Part shown: one piece after another, positions 46,722 through 55,849 of the stretch | Numbering within the stretch: the first letter of the stretch is position 1 | Layout of the letters: each line of letters opens with the position of its first letter | Assembly: GCA_900018345.1 (NCBI GenBank) | Contig: FCNA01000108.1 | Location: 1-64,000 of the forward strand | Length of the DNA stretch: 64,000 nt | From: Clostridiales bacterium CHKCI006 | GTDB lineage: Bacteria; Bacillota_I; Bacilli_A; Erysipelotrichales; Coprobacillaceae | Direction: 5' to 3' | Position numbers and translations under genes: made by a program | Notes under the pieces: model-generated | The model's database searches: none | Told to the model about the DNA's origin: nothing | Seen by the model: only the letters and a program-made list of their open reading frames with translations

Positions 46722-47519
46722 TTAAGATTGTGACAATTTGGATTTTAACGTATCCTTGATTTCCTGACTAGCTGGCAGTTCATCGATGATCCCCGTCAGC
46801 TTCTCATAGTTTTCAGCAGAGACTTCCTGGACGGGCATGTTTTGTATTTCATTTTGATACTGGTCATAAAAAGAAGTAATCGTGTCTTCATTGATCAGAC
46901 CTAATTGGTTCATGCTGTCGACCATTTCGATCATATCAGCCACCTGCATGCCTTCATCTGCCTGCTGACTGATTTGAGACAGGTTTTCGAACTGTTCACC
47001 AAATGCCATGACCGATGTGGTTAAGGATGGAACCGTCTTAACGACCAAAGAACCGAGGAATGAATCTTCGATTGCCTGGCGTCCATTATTGACGATCGGC
47101 AAACTTACCACTAACAATGCAAGGTAGACGATAAAGAAACTCTTAATGACATTGAAGATACCGCCTAGAACACTATCCGCAAAATTGACAAGGCTGATCA
47201 TTTCCTTCAAATGCCGAATAATGGGCTTCAAAATTGCAAACAAAGCCAGACGGATCAAAGCCAGAACAAGGTAGATGACAATAAAAGCAATCACGCGACC
47301 AATCAATGGTGCAATCAGCTGTGATAACAGAGGATCATCCATACCTGACCATAAATTAAAAAACGGCGCCAGGCCTTTAGAACCCCACCAGGCAATCAAT
47401 AACATGATGATCGACGTAACCAAATTCAAGGCACGATCGACAAATCCTCGTAAATATCCAACAATAAAACTAATGATCAGAACCACTAAAATAATGATAT
47501 CCAGTAACGTTCCACTCAT
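46722..47519 (-). CDS. CvpA-family membrane protein (YshB position)
   Basis: 265 residues with four N-terminal membrane helices (LLDIIILVVLIISFIVGYLR, LNLVTSIIMLLIAWW, VIAFIVIYLVLALIRLALFA, NVIKSFFIVYLALLVVSLPI) including the CvpA pattern GYLRGFVDRALNLV, then a hydrophilic C-terminal extension of about 110 residues. Members are named for colicin V production but their role in Bacillota is not settled. The rnhC / cvpA / mutS2 order is shared with B. subtilis; zapA and polX are missing here. Confidence 0.85.
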   Translation of the reverse strand: MSGTLLDIIILVVLIISFIVGYLRGFVDRALNLVTSIIMLLIAWWGSKGLAPFFNLWSGMDDPLLSQLIAPLIGRVIAFIVIYLVLALIRLALFAILKPIIRHLKEMISLVNFADSVLGGIFNVIKSFFIVYLALLVVSLPIVNNGRQAIEDSFLGSLVVKTVPSLTTSVMAFGEQFENLSQISQQADEGMQVADMIEMVDSMNQLGLINEDTITSFYDQYQNEIQNMPVQEVSAENYEKLTGIIDELPASQEIKDTLKSKLSQS

Positions 47520-47716
47520 GGCAATCCCCTCCCATGCCTACATTCTAGCAAAAAACCGGATTGATGTCAAAAAAAGAGGTTTGCCGACGCGCTTAAAACT
47601 TTTTTAGTCAATCACGAAATACAGTCAAAAATAACCGTTTGTCAAGGGTAGGAAGAGCCTGGCGAGTTTTTACGAAAAAAAGAAAAAAACCCCTATTCAT
47701 CAGCAAATAAAAGTGT

Positions 47717-47722
47717 TATAAT
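47717..47722 (+). promoter_or_regulatory. Extended -10 promoter of rnhC
   Basis: TGTTATAAT gives an extended -10 with consensus TATAAT, and no good -35. The start codon lies 22 bases beyond, with AGGAG at 47731-47735. Confidence 0.6.
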
Positions 47723-47743
47723 ATTAGTATAGGAGTGATATGC

Positions 47744-48661
47744 ATGAATTCAATCATCATTAGTGTTGACGACGCAGTTTTAGAAAAAATGAAAAATTTC
47801 TACAGTGATAAGGCCACTTTTATGGATGAGGGTGCGGTTTTATTCAGAGCTGAAGAAGATGGATGTATGATCACTGCCAGAAGAGATAAGCGCATCCTGT
47901 TTAAAGGAAACAATGCGAAGAAAATTGCAGATAGATGGCAGGCTGCCAAAAAACCTGTTCAGGAAATGACCAGCGGTATGTTTATGCATAGTCACATTGG
48001 TTCTGATGATGTCGGCAATAATGACTACTTCGGGCCAATCTGCACCGTCGCCTGCTACGTGGATGAAAAAGACATCGACTGGTTAGTACACCTGGATATA
48101 CATGATGTCAAGACATTGCCAAATCAGGAAGTTATCCGATTAGCCCGTTTAATCAAGGATAAACTGAAATACAGCTTGTTGATCTTAGATAATCCACATT
48201 ATAACAAAATGGTTAATGAGGGTCTCAACCCTGCCAATATAAAAGCCCGTCTCCACAATCAGGCTATTACTAATGTGATCCAGCGGATTGATGGAACGTG
48301 CCAGACGAAGGTCATCGAGCATTTTGTTTCCCCTAAAACTTTCTACAATTATCTGAAAAATGAAGTGATCGTGGTAAAGGATCTTAAATTTGAAACAGAT
48401 TCCTACAATCACTATCTGGCCATGTCTTGTGCACATCTGCTTGCTCGTTATGCCAGTCTGCAGTATTTCAACAATATGTCACGTAAGTTAAATACACGCT
48501 TGCCTTATGGAAGTACCGCAGCGGTAGATCGTGTCGCAGTTGAGCTCGTTCTCGGACATGGCGAAGCAATCTTAAATAAGGTGGCCAAAAAACATTTTAC
48601 AAACACGAAACGTGTCTTGGACGAGGCACGCCAAAAAGCACATCTTAAAAATCAAAAATAA
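47744..48661 (+). CDS. rnhC: RNase HIII with altered catalytic residues
   Basis: 305 residues from the ATG at 47744 (AGGAG upstream). The N-terminal TBP-like substrate domain (about 1-80) and C-terminal RNase H fold are clear: SDDVGNNDYFGP, SLLILDNPHYNKMVNEGLNP, LHNQAI, KVIEHFVSP, HYLAMSCAHLLARYASLQYF, LPYGSTAAVD. The family's catalytic DEDE tetrad is changed: the DE of SDEVGTGD reads D88-D89, the Asp of IDQF is Glu192, and the Glu of TKAE aligns with Tyr221; the DSK motif reads DVK. The enzyme may have little or no RNA-DNA hydrolysis. Divergent from cvpA-mutS2, as in B. subtilis. Confidence 0.85.
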   Translation: MNSIIISVDDAVLEKMKNFYSDKATFMDEGAVLFRAEEDGCMITARRDKRILFKGNNAKKIADRWQAAKKPVQEMTSGMFMHSHIGSDDVGNNDYFGPICTVACYVDEKDIDWLVHLDIHDVKTLPNQEVIRLARLIKDKLKYSLLILDNPHYNKMVNEGLNPANIKARLHNQAITNVIQRIDGTCQTKVIEHFVSPKTFYNYLKNEVIVVKDLKFETDSYNHYLAMSCAHLLARYASLQYFNNMSRKLNTRLPYGSTAAVDRVAVELVLGHGEAILNKVAKKHFTNTKRVLDEARQKAHLKNQK

Positions 48662-48694
48662 AAGCTTCAGGAGCGGATTAATCCTGAAGCTTTT
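48661..48694. terminator. Bidirectional terminator between rnhC and the flavin reductase
   Basis: An 11-12 bp stem (AAGCTTCAGGA/TCCTGAAGCTT) with T-run on the plus strand serves rnhC; the A-rich left side can serve the convergent flavin reductase, whose stop lies in the loop. Confidence 0.85.
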
Positions 48695-49190
48695 TTTCTA
48701 CTTTGATGATCTCACCGATATACATCGTGTGATAATCTTTTTGAGGATAATTCCTGGTATCGAGCATCGGATCCGTGAATCCCTCTGGTGTTAAATCGGC
48801 TGCATAAAGTTTACGGCAATAGATATTGAGATCCGCCTCTTCAAAACCGCTGATGGTTTTCTCAAAGCGTGGTGTGAGATGACTGACGGCAAGCTTATCT
48901 TCATCCCGTCCTGATGCCTTGCCGCAATAAGCTAAAACCTGACGCATGGACTCTGGCAACACACTGACACAAAAATAATCACTGGCTTCCATCAGTTCAT
49001 GGGTATAGCGCTGTGGACGAATATATACCGTGACCACGTTCTTATTCCAGATCACGCCAACACCGCCCCAGGAAGCCGTCATCGTATTGCAGCGTTCTTT
49101 GTCACCGGCACTGACCAATAGCCATTGCTTACCAATCATTTCAAAAGGATTATATTGAATATCCTGAGCTAAAATCGTTTCAAAGCGCAT
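48678..49190 (-). CDS. Flavin reductase-like protein (DIM6/NTAB)
   Basis: 170 residues from the ATG at 49190 (GGAGTG upstream). It has the FMN-binding split-barrel features: NPFEMIGKQWLLVSAGDKER, NTMTASWGGVGVIWNKNVVT, VYIRPQRYTHELMEASDYFC, YCGKASGRDEDKLA. Such proteins bind FMN and reduce flavin or other acceptors with NAD(P)H; the exact reaction is open. It lies six bases past an ABC transporter gene and could be part of that transcript. Confidence 0.88.
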   Translation of the reverse strand: MRFETILAQDIQYNPFEMIGKQWLLVSAGDKERCNTMTASWGGVGVIWNKNVVTVYIRPQRYTHELMEASDYFCVSVLPESMRQVLAYCGKASGRDEDKLAVSHLTPRFEKTISGFEEADLNIYCRKLYAADLTPEGFTDPMLDTRNYPQKDYHTMYIGEIIKVEKKLQD

Positions 49191-49196
49191 CACTGC

Positions 49197-49997
49197 TCAC
49201 TCCTTTCCTTCCATCATATGCCTATCCTCATAGAATAAGTCTTGTGATTCCTGTGAATTGATTTCAACAATACGGTAAAAATACTCACGTTGCGTATAAT
49301 CCCCACGTTCAATAATCCCATCAATCTTACCATCTCGAATATAGATCAGTTTCTTTGAATAGCTGGCAATCATCGAATCATGCGTGACCATAATAATCGT
49401 GACCCCTTCATTTTCATTGAGATCCTTTAATAATTTCAAGATTTCATACGAATTTTTAGAGTCCAGATTTCCCGTTGGCTCATCTGCGACGATCAGCTTC
49501 GGATTGGTCACCAATGCGCGGGCAATCGCCACACGTTGACGCTGCCCACCCGAGCATTCATCCGGAAACTTGTGCAGCAAGGCCGTGATTTCCAGTTTTT
49601 TGGCAATCGCCTCAACGCGCGAGACGATCTCAGCGCGTGACACGTTTTTTAAAGTGAGCGGTACTGCAATATTCTCCAGAATCGTCAGTGTCCCAAGAAG
49701 GTTAAATTCCTGGAAGATAAAACCCAGATTCTCATAGCGGAAACGGCCAATCTCGATTTCCCCCATGGTCCTGACCTCGGTACCGTTGATTTTGACACTG
49801 CCGCTTGTTGGCAGGTCAATTGTCGATATGTTGTTGAGGAAGGTCGATTTACCGGCCCCTGAAGGTCCCATGATCGTAATAAAATCGCCTTCAAATACAT
49901 CCAGACTGACATGATCCAGAGCCGTCACCTGATTTTTAGGGTCACTGCCATAGATCTTGACAACCTCTTTTGCTTGCAGTATTTTCTTTTTTTCCAT
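49197..49997 (-). CDS. ABC transporter ATPase, BceA/MacB type
   Basis: 266 residues with Walker A IMGPSGAGKSTFLNNIST, Q-loop FIFQEFNLLGTLT, signature CSGGQRQRVAIARAL, Walker B KLIVADEPTGNLDS, and a switch His in VTHDSMIASYSKKL. The sequence is closest in style to the peptide-antibiotic-sensing/exporting BceA group. Its start codon overlaps the stop of the permease (TAATG), so the two are co-translated. Confidence 0.93.
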   Translation of the reverse strand: MEKKKILQAKEVVKIYGSDPKNQVTALDHVSLDVFEGDFITIMGPSGAGKSTFLNNISTIDLPTSGSVKINGTEVRTMGEIEIGRFRYENLGFIFQEFNLLGTLTILENIAVPLTLKNVSRAEIVSRVEAIAKKLEITALLHKFPDECSGGQRQRVAIARALVTNPKLIVADEPTGNLDSKNSYEILKLLKDLNENEGVTIIMVTHDSMIASYSKKLIYIRDGKIDGIIERGDYTQREYFYRIVEINSQESQDLFYEDRHMMEGKE

Positions 49998-51262
49998 TAA
50001 CGAGAACCTCCCTTTAAGACCAGGTGTACATACAAGAAATAGGACAGCACGCCCGATAAAAGAATGACACCCGTGTAAAATGCTGAAATACTGATGGCAA
50101 AGCGACCATCCATCAGACCAGCCATGCAGAAGCGAGCAAAGATCAAGCCCACATAGATCATTGGCAAAATAATGATGATACTAAACAACCCGATCAGTTC
50201 CTCGGCGATGATCTTTTTAAGATCAGCCGTGACATAGCCCAGCATTTTCATATGCAGAAAACTCTTTTTACGTTTCGCGGCTTCAATCAGCACCTTGTAA
50301 ACAATGGACACAGCAATCAGGATCGTCAATACAACATAGGACATGACGATGATGACCAGCTGTCTGAAGTCATTGATATAGCTAGACATGAAGCACACCA
50401 GAAGCGTGACCGAAAAAATGATCGTCATCATCAGAATCGTCAGCTGTTTGATCAAATGGTGCAAATTTCCCAAAGCCGGCAATCGATGTTTGTGATTCAA
50501 ATAGCGTTTTTCAAGACGCATGATCAAGCCAGGCAAGACTTTTTTGAGCATACCGCTGATTCCAAATAAGCCAATAAAAGCAGAAGCCAGATAGAGATCA
50601 CTATTGACCTCCAAAACTAAAAAAAGTACCACCGGCAAGAGATAGATTGCCAAAAAAACAACTGACGGAATCCGAATCGCTGCTTTTTCCTTATTCTGCA
50701 GCGTATGTTCAGCCTCCAGCAGATCCTTGACCTCAGTCCGGTAAGCATACCCCGTATCAATGACCACCAGCCAGACCATTTCAGTCACTAAAGACACAAT
50801 TGTATAGCCTAGTCCGCTGCCATATACCTGCCAGACGGGTGCCGTCACTCCCATTTGCGGATACAGGATCATATTGATCAGCGGAATGACCAAATAACCC
50901 AGACCCAAACCGAACGGAATGGCGAAAAGCATGATCACCATATTCTGTGTCAAAAGAAAATTAGCCAGCGTCAGGACGCTTCCACCGCTGATCGTTTCGA
51001 TAGCCAGTTCCTTGGTTTTCGAATTCAAATAATAGGAATTCGCAAAAAAAGCCAGGACCATGGCAATCACAACAACGACTAAAGCCAAAACCATAGAGAA
51101 GCTTGTTCTGCTCATATCTGTCATCCCACTATAATTGGGATTAGCGGTCATATTAAAAAAGACAAAGACGACCGCTGTCGAAAATACTAGCGATCCACCA
51201 TAAAATAAATTCTTTTGAAAATCTGCCTTGAGCATCCTTAAAGCAAATTTCATTGTCCCCAT
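49997..51262 (-). CDS. ABC transporter permease, short BceB/FtsX-like
   Basis: From the ATG at 51262 (GGAGG upstream; the frame further up overlaps rluD and is not used) there are 421 residues with about ten membrane helices: LVFSTAVVFVFFNMTANPNY start, an FtsX-type block (MVLALVVVVIAMVLAFFANS, YYLNSKTKELAIETISGGSV) and a repeat of the pattern near the C-terminus (VVLTILIAVSIVYKVL then KRKKSFLHMKMLGYVTADLK). BceB proteins have about 650 residues with a large external domain between helices 7 and 8; that domain is missing here. No sensor kinase pair is adjacent. Confidence 0.82.
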   Translation of the reverse strand: MGTMKFALRMLKADFQKNLFYGGSLVFSTAVVFVFFNMTANPNYSGMTDMSRTSFSMVLALVVVVIAMVLAFFANSYYLNSKTKELAIETISGGSVLTLANFLLTQNMVIMLFAIPFGLGLGYLVIPLINMILYPQMGVTAPVWQVYGSGLGYTIVSLVTEMVWLVVIDTGYAYRTEVKDLLEAEHTLQNKEKAAIRIPSVVFLAIYLLPVVLFLVLEVNSDLYLASAFIGLFGISGMLKKVLPGLIMRLEKRYLNHKHRLPALGNLHHLIKQLTILMMTIIFSVTLLVCFMSSYINDFRQLVIIVMSYVVLTILIAVSIVYKVLIEAAKRKKSFLHMKMLGYVTADLKKIIAEELIGLFSIIIILPMIYVGLIFARFCMAGLMDGRFAISISAFYTGVILLSGVLSYFLYVHLVLKGGSR

Positions 51263-51320
51263 ACGGTGATCCTCCTTTCCATGAATTTCATTATAGCGCA
51301 AAGAAAGGGGTTTCGCAACA

Positions 51321-51343
51321 AAAAAACCAGCAAGCTGGTTTTT
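51321..51343 (-). terminator. Terminator after rluD
   Basis: The stem AACCAGC/GCTGGTT (51325-51331, 51334-51340) is followed by a T-run on the minus strand. Confidence 0.85.
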
Positions 51344-52256
51344 AACTTTCTTGACGTAATTCTTCCATTTTTGTAAGCATTTCTTCAGGCAGCTGGGAAT
51401 CAAAGAGCAGGTGCTCATGTGTGCGCGGATGCACAAATCCCAGCACCTTCGCATGCAGATACTGTCCAAAAGGGCTGATATCACGACGATAGCCATATTT
51501 CGGATCCCCCATAACAGGATGACCAATAAACTGCATATGTACACGGATCTGATGCGTACGTCCCGTTTCCAGCCGACATTCTACTAAAGTCGCATGACGG
51601 AAACGTTCAACGACCCGGAAGTTCGTCACTGCTTCCTTCGCGTTCTGATCAGTCACACACATCTTTTGACGATCTTTGGGATCCCGTCCGATCGGTGCCT
51701 CGATCTTACCTGAATTATGCTCGATCACCCCATGTACCAATGCATAATACAGACGATCCACGCTCTTTTCCTGCAGCTGGCTTGAAAGCGACTGATGCGC
51801 CATATCATTCTTGGCCACCATCAATAAACCGCTGGTATCTTTATCGATACGATGAACGATCCCCGGACGATTGACCCCATTAATGCCGGAAAGATCATGA
51901 CAATGATAAAGCAAAGCATTGACCAGGGTGTCCCGATAAATCCCCGGTGAAGGATGAACGATCATGCCGCTGGGCTTATTGACGACGATGACGTCCTGAT
52001 CCTCATAAACAATATTCAACGGAATATCCTGTGGTTCGATCGTCATCTCCTCATTATCCGGAACGCAAATCCAGATCTTATCCCCCTGGCTCACCTTATA
52101 GCTGCTTTTCGCAGGACGGTCATTGACTTTGACCATTCCCTGACTGATCCAGCTTTGAAGCTGTGTACGTGAATAAGGCAGTTCCCATTTCGTCAATGCC
52201 CGATCCAGGCGCAATCCATCTATTTCTTCTGTGATAGTTCTTTCGATAATTTCCAT
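51342..52256 (-). CDS. rluD: RluA/RluD family rRNA pseudouridine synthase (YlyB)
   Basis: 304 residues: an N-terminal S4 domain (LRLDRALTKWELPYSRTQLQ, SWISQGMVKVN) and the synthase domain with the catalytic Asp in HRIDKDTSGLLMVAK, plus RTHQIRVHMQFIGHPVMGDP. It modifies large-subunit rRNA. It overlaps lspA by 37 bases, as lspA-ylyB are adjacent in B. subtilis. Confidence 0.93.
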   Translation of the reverse strand: MEIIERTITEEIDGLRLDRALTKWELPYSRTQLQSWISQGMVKVNDRPAKSSYKVSQGDKIWICVPDNEEMTIEPQDIPLNIVYEDQDVIVVNKPSGMIVHPSPGIYRDTLVNALLYHCHDLSGINGVNRPGIVHRIDKDTSGLLMVAKNDMAHQSLSSQLQEKSVDRLYYALVHGVIEHNSGKIEAPIGRDPKDRQKMCVTDQNAKEAVTNFRVVERFRHATLVECRLETGRTHQIRVHMQFIGHPVMGDPKYGYRRDISPFGQYLHAKVLGFVHPRTHEHLLFDSQLPEEMLTKMEELRQES

Positions 52257-52759
52257 ATTCTATACTCCTGTATTAAAATTTCCAGTATTACCAGGCCCAA
52301 TCCCAGACATACGGCGACATCCGCAATATTAAAGATAGGGAAGTCGTAATTAAAGATATAAAAATGAATGAAGTCGCGGACATAGCCAAACATCAAACGA
52401 TCAAGGAAGTTGCCCAAGGCACCGCCAACGACCAAAACCAGACCAAAGCGGGTCAACAGTTCATGCGGCTTGGTATGCACAAAGAAATAGGCGATCGCAA
52501 TCAGCGCAATGATCGTGGTAATATAGAAAAACCACATACTGCCCCCCTGCAGGATGCTCCAGGCAGCACCAGTATTATGTACATAAGTAAAATAGAAAAA
52601 GCCATCAATGATCTCATAACTTTGCTGAAGGATCATCATACGATCCGCCAGATACTTGGTCAGCTGATCGCCCAGTAAAACAAAGACAATGACGATCATA
52701 TATAAAATAATATCTTTTTTCTTAAGTTCAAGGGTTATTCCCTTTTTTTTCGAATCCAT
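52220..52759 (-). CDS. lspA: Lipoprotein signal peptidase (signal peptidase II)
   Basis: 179 residues from the ATG at 52759 (GAGGTG upstream). Four membrane helices, the conserved block FTYVHNTGAAWSILQ, and the catalytic aspartates in GGALGNFLDRLMFGYVRDF and IFNIADVAVCLG. It removes signal peptides from lipoproteins after lipid modification. It lies between ileS and rluD as in B. subtilis (ylyA missing). Confidence 0.97.
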   Translation of the reverse strand: MDSKKKGITLELKKKDIILYMIVIVFVLLGDQLTKYLADRMMILQQSYEIIDGFFYFTYVHNTGAAWSILQGGSMWFFYITTIIALIAIAYFFVHTKPHELLTRFGLVLVVGGALGNFLDRLMFGYVRDFIHFYIFNYDFPIFNIADVAVCLGLGLVILEILIQEYRIWKLSKELSQKK

Positions 52760-52819
52760 CTTCATCACCTCAACCTATGATAGCATATGCGCTTCGTAAA
52801 AACAAGCTAGAAGCGAACG

Positions 52820-52856
52820 CAAAAAAGAGAATTCCGACAGTAACGGAATTCTCTAA
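52820..52856 (-). terminator. Terminator of ileS
   Basis: The 11-bp stem AGAGAATTCCG/CGGAATTCTCT (52826-52836, 52844-52854) is followed by six T on the minus strand. Confidence 0.9.
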
Positions 52857-52862
52857 ATGACA

Positions 52863-55619
52863 TTATTCTGCTTCTAAAACCTCATGACAACGGCAGCAGA
52901 CATCCTCATCATACATTTCATCAGCGTCATAGACGTTCCAGCAGCGCTTGCAGACAACGCCATTGAATTTTTCAACTTTGATAAAGCAGTTTGGCATTTC
53001 CTCAAGCCCATCAGTATCTGTCGTCAAGTTCAGCTTAGAAACGATGAAGAGCTGTTTTAAGCTTTCGGCCAGTTCCGCTACATCTGCACTCTCCTCTTTT
53101 AAGCAAAGGGTTACTTTTGCTTCCAGCGATTTACCGATCGTCTTGGCATTACGTGCCACTTCCAGTGCCTTCAAGACATCATCACGCACTGCCATGAAAT
53201 GACCAAATAAGGTTTCCAGACGCTCTGTATTTGGAACATCCACAAAGCTTGGCGCATCCTCTAAGAAGATAGAATCTTCTTTGTGATCGTCACAACCAAA
53301 ATGATCATGCATTTCTTCAGTCGTGAAGACTAAGATAGGTGAAAGCAGACGCATCAGATTTTTCAGATGATAATAGAGCACGGTCTGGACTTGACGGCGT
53401 CTAGGGGCATCGGCTTTCTCGATATATAGAATATCTTTGGTGAAATCCAGATAGAAAGCACTCAAAGTGGTCGTCATATAAGCAACGATGCTGGAGGTCA
53501 CTTCCAGGAAATCATAGTGATCATAACGATCCATAACATGCTTCATCAACTGATTCAATTCATGGAGCATATACTGATCGACCGCAGTCAGCTTGTCAAC
53601 GGCAACGATGTCTTTCTCATTGAAATCCGCTACGTTTCCAGCCAGGAAACGTAAAGTATTACGGATCTTACGATAACTTTCTGAGATCTGTTTCATGATC
53701 TCCTGAGAGATGCGGACATCGGACTGATAAGCCACTGAAGTCGCCCATAAACGCAGGATGTCAGCGCCATACTGATTGACCATCTTGATTGGATCCACTG
53801 TATTGCCTAAAGACTTAGACATTTTATTTCCTTTACCATCCAATACGAAGCCATGGCTTAAGACCGTCTTGTAAGGGGCTTTACCATAGCAGGCAGTACC
53901 GATGATCAAAGAAGAGTTGAACCAACCACGATACTGATCACTGCCTTCGAAATACAGATCCATCGGATAACCCAGACCTCTTTCACGCATGCAGCCGGTA
54001 TGGCTGGAACCGGAATCAAACCAGACATCCATGATATCCTTTTCCTTACGGAAGATACCATTTGGTGAATGTGGATTCGTATATCCTTCAGGTAACAGAT
54101 CCTTCTCATCTCTTTCAAACCAGACATTGGAACCATACTGTCTAAACAGATCTGAGATATGTTTGAAGACCTTTTCTTCCATGATTGGTGTTCCGTCTTC
54201 ACAATAGAAGATTGGGATCGGTACACCCCAGGTACGCTGACGACTGATACACCAGTCGCCACGGTCGCGGATCATGTTGTAGATACGGACATGGCCCCAC
54301 TGATTTAACCAGTTGACCTGATCGATCTCATTTAAAAGTTTTTCTCTGATCTTATCGATCGAACAGAACCACTGATCTGTCGCACGGAAGATGATCGGTT
54401 TTTTCGTTCTCCAGTCATGTGGATAGGAGTGTGTGATCCATTCCATATGCAAGAGGACACCCAGTTCATCCAGGCGCAGACAAACGGTCTTATTGGCATC
54501 ATCGACGTGCTGGCCATTCAGGAAGTCACCGACTTCTTCCATCATACAGCCGTGTTCATCGACAGGACAAAGCACTGGTAAATTGTACTGCATACCGACA
54601 TTGAAGTCGTCCTCACCAAAACCAGGAGCGGTATGGACACAGCCGGTACCGGCATCAGCCGTTACGTGATCACCCAGGATGACTAAGATATCGCGATCAT
54701 AATAAGGAGCTAACCCTTTGAATGGATGCGTACAAGTGACATATTCCAATTCAGATCCCTTGAAATGTTTCAATACATCCCGTTTTTCTAAATTAAATTT
54801 ATCCATCAGCTCATCTTTGAGCTCATCTAAAACAATCAGCTTGCCTTTTTCCGTATCAACAACAACATAATCGAAGTTGGCATTTAAACAGATGGCCTCA
54901 TTGGCAGGAATGGTCCAAGGTGTCGTTGTCCAGATGACGAATTTCTCATCGCCCTCTAAGACCCCTTTGCCATCCTTCACATCAAAGGTCACAAAGATCG
55001 TTGGTGACTTGACATCATGGTACTCTACCTCAGCCTCAGCTAACGCTGATTCACTGGAATAAGACCAGTAGACCGGCTTTTTTCCCTTATAGATCAGACC
55101 ATCGAGTGCCATCTTCGCAAACACATCGATCTGATTGGCTTCAAATTCAGGCTGCAGGGTCAGATACGGATGATCATAATCCGCTAAAGTTCCCATTCTG
55201 ATCAGCTGTTCTTTTTGCTTTGCCACCTGTTCTAAAGCGTAATCATAACATTTTTTACGGAAGTCTGCGGTGCTCATTTCTTTACGATTCACACCGAGCT
55301 TTTGCACAGCAGTCTCGATTGGCAGACCATGTGTATCCCAACCAGGGACATATGGACAATAGAAGCCCATCATGTTTTTATAACGAACGATGACATCCTT
55401 GATGATCTTGTTGAGCATATGACCGATATGCATCTGACCATTCGCATATGGCGGACCATCATGGAACACGAAATGTTCCTTGCCTTTATTTTTTTCTACA
55501 ACTCTTTCATAAAGATGCATTTCCTGCCATCTTTCCACGTACTTTGGTTCTTTTTTTGGTAAGTTTCCTCGCATTTCAAACGCTGTTTTAGGCATCAGCA
55601 GCGTATCTTTATAGTTCAT
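52863..55619 (-). CDS. ileS: Isoleucine--tRNA ligase
   Basis: 918 residues from MNYKDTLLMPKTAFEMRGNL (55619, GGAGGGGG upstream). HIGH motif in GPPYANGQMHIGHMLNK, KMSKS in [17 protein letters not shown], and a C-terminal zinc finger (VVCKRCWNVY and CCRCHEVL). It has the bacterial IleS1 form that is generally mupirocin-sensitive; that is family knowledge, not shown by the sequence. An isoleucine T-box controls it. Confidence 0.98.
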   Translation of the reverse strand: MNYKDTLLMPKTAFEMRGNLPKKEPKYVERWQEMHLYERVVEKNKGKEHFVFHDGPPYANGQMHIGHMLNKIIKDVIVRYKNMMGFYCPYVPGWDTHGLPIETAVQKLGVNRKEMSTADFRKKCYDYALEQVAKQKEQLIRMGTLADYDHPYLTLQPEFEANQIDVFAKMALDGLIYKGKKPVYWSYSSESALAEAEVEYHDVKSPTIFVTFDVKDGKGVLEGDEKFVIWTTTPWTIPANEAICLNANFDYVVVDTEKGKLIVLDELKDELMDKFNLEKRDVLKHFKGSELEYVTCTHPFKGLAPYYDRDILVILGDHVTADAGTGCVHTAPGFGEDDFNVGMQYNLPVLCPVDEHGCMMEEVGDFLNGQHVDDANKTVCLRLDELGVLLHMEWITHSYPHDWRTKKPIIFRATDQWFCSIDKIREKLLNEIDQVNWLNQWGHVRIYNMIRDRGDWCISRQRTWGVPIPIFYCEDGTPIMEEKVFKHISDLFRQYGSNVWFERDEKDLLPEGYTNPHSPNGIFRKEKDIMDVWFDSGSSHTGCMRERGLGYPMDLYFEGSDQYRGWFNSSLIIGTACYGKAPYKTVLSHGFVLDGKGNKMSKSLGNTVDPIKMVNQYGADILRLWATSVAYQSDVRISQEIMKQISESYRKIRNTLRFLAGNVADFNEKDIVAVDKLTAVDQYMLHELNQLMKHVMDRYDHYDFLEVTSSIVAYMTTTLSAFYLDFTKDILYIEKADAPRRRQVQTVLYYHLKNLMRLLSPILVFTTEEMHDHFGCDDHKEDSIFLEDAPSFVDVPNTERLETLFGHFMAVRDDVLKALEVARNAKTIGKSLEAKVTLCLKEESADVAELAESLKQLFIVSKLNLTTDTDGLEEMPNCFIKVEKFNGVVCKRCWNVYDADEMYDEDVCCRCHEVLEAE

Positions 55620-55636
55620 CTTCAATCCCCCTCCAA

Positions 55637-55845
55637 TAAAAAAAGACATCCTCTAAAGGACGTCTATAACGCGGTACCACCTTTATTCATACTGACGTAT
55701 GCACTCATATCTTAACGCGACTAACGGCACTACCCTCACACTTTCGAATAGGCTACTCCAGAGTGATCTACCTGTATCCATTCGACCCGTTTACACCGAC
55801 CACGAGCTCTCTTGACCCTGTTTACAGGCATATGTCTCCTTCACT
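55637..55845 (-). promoter_or_regulatory. T-box leader, isoleucine specifier (AUC)
   Basis: The conserved AAAGGTGGTACCGCG (55669-55683) stands before a terminator (AGACATCC/GGACGTCT, 55644-55665, T-run 55637-55643). Stem I carries the triplet AUC (55765-55767) in the specifier place, between GGTAG and ACTCTGGAG, an isoleucine codon that fits ileS. AAGAGAGCTCGTGG near 55800-55813 matches the Stem I platform. The 5' end is set approximately. Confidence 0.93.
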
Positions 55846-55849
55846 GTAT

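Noticed and set aside
51263-51544. Extended N-terminus of the ABC permease
   Set aside because: It overlaps rluD on the same strand, reads as low-quality sequence and a GGAGG-led ATG at 51262 fits better.
55637-55845. Repeat-like hairpins before ileS and valS as possible mobile-element ends
   Set aside because: Both carry the T-box core GGTGGTACC and terminators, and codon-matched specifiers, so they are T-box leaders.
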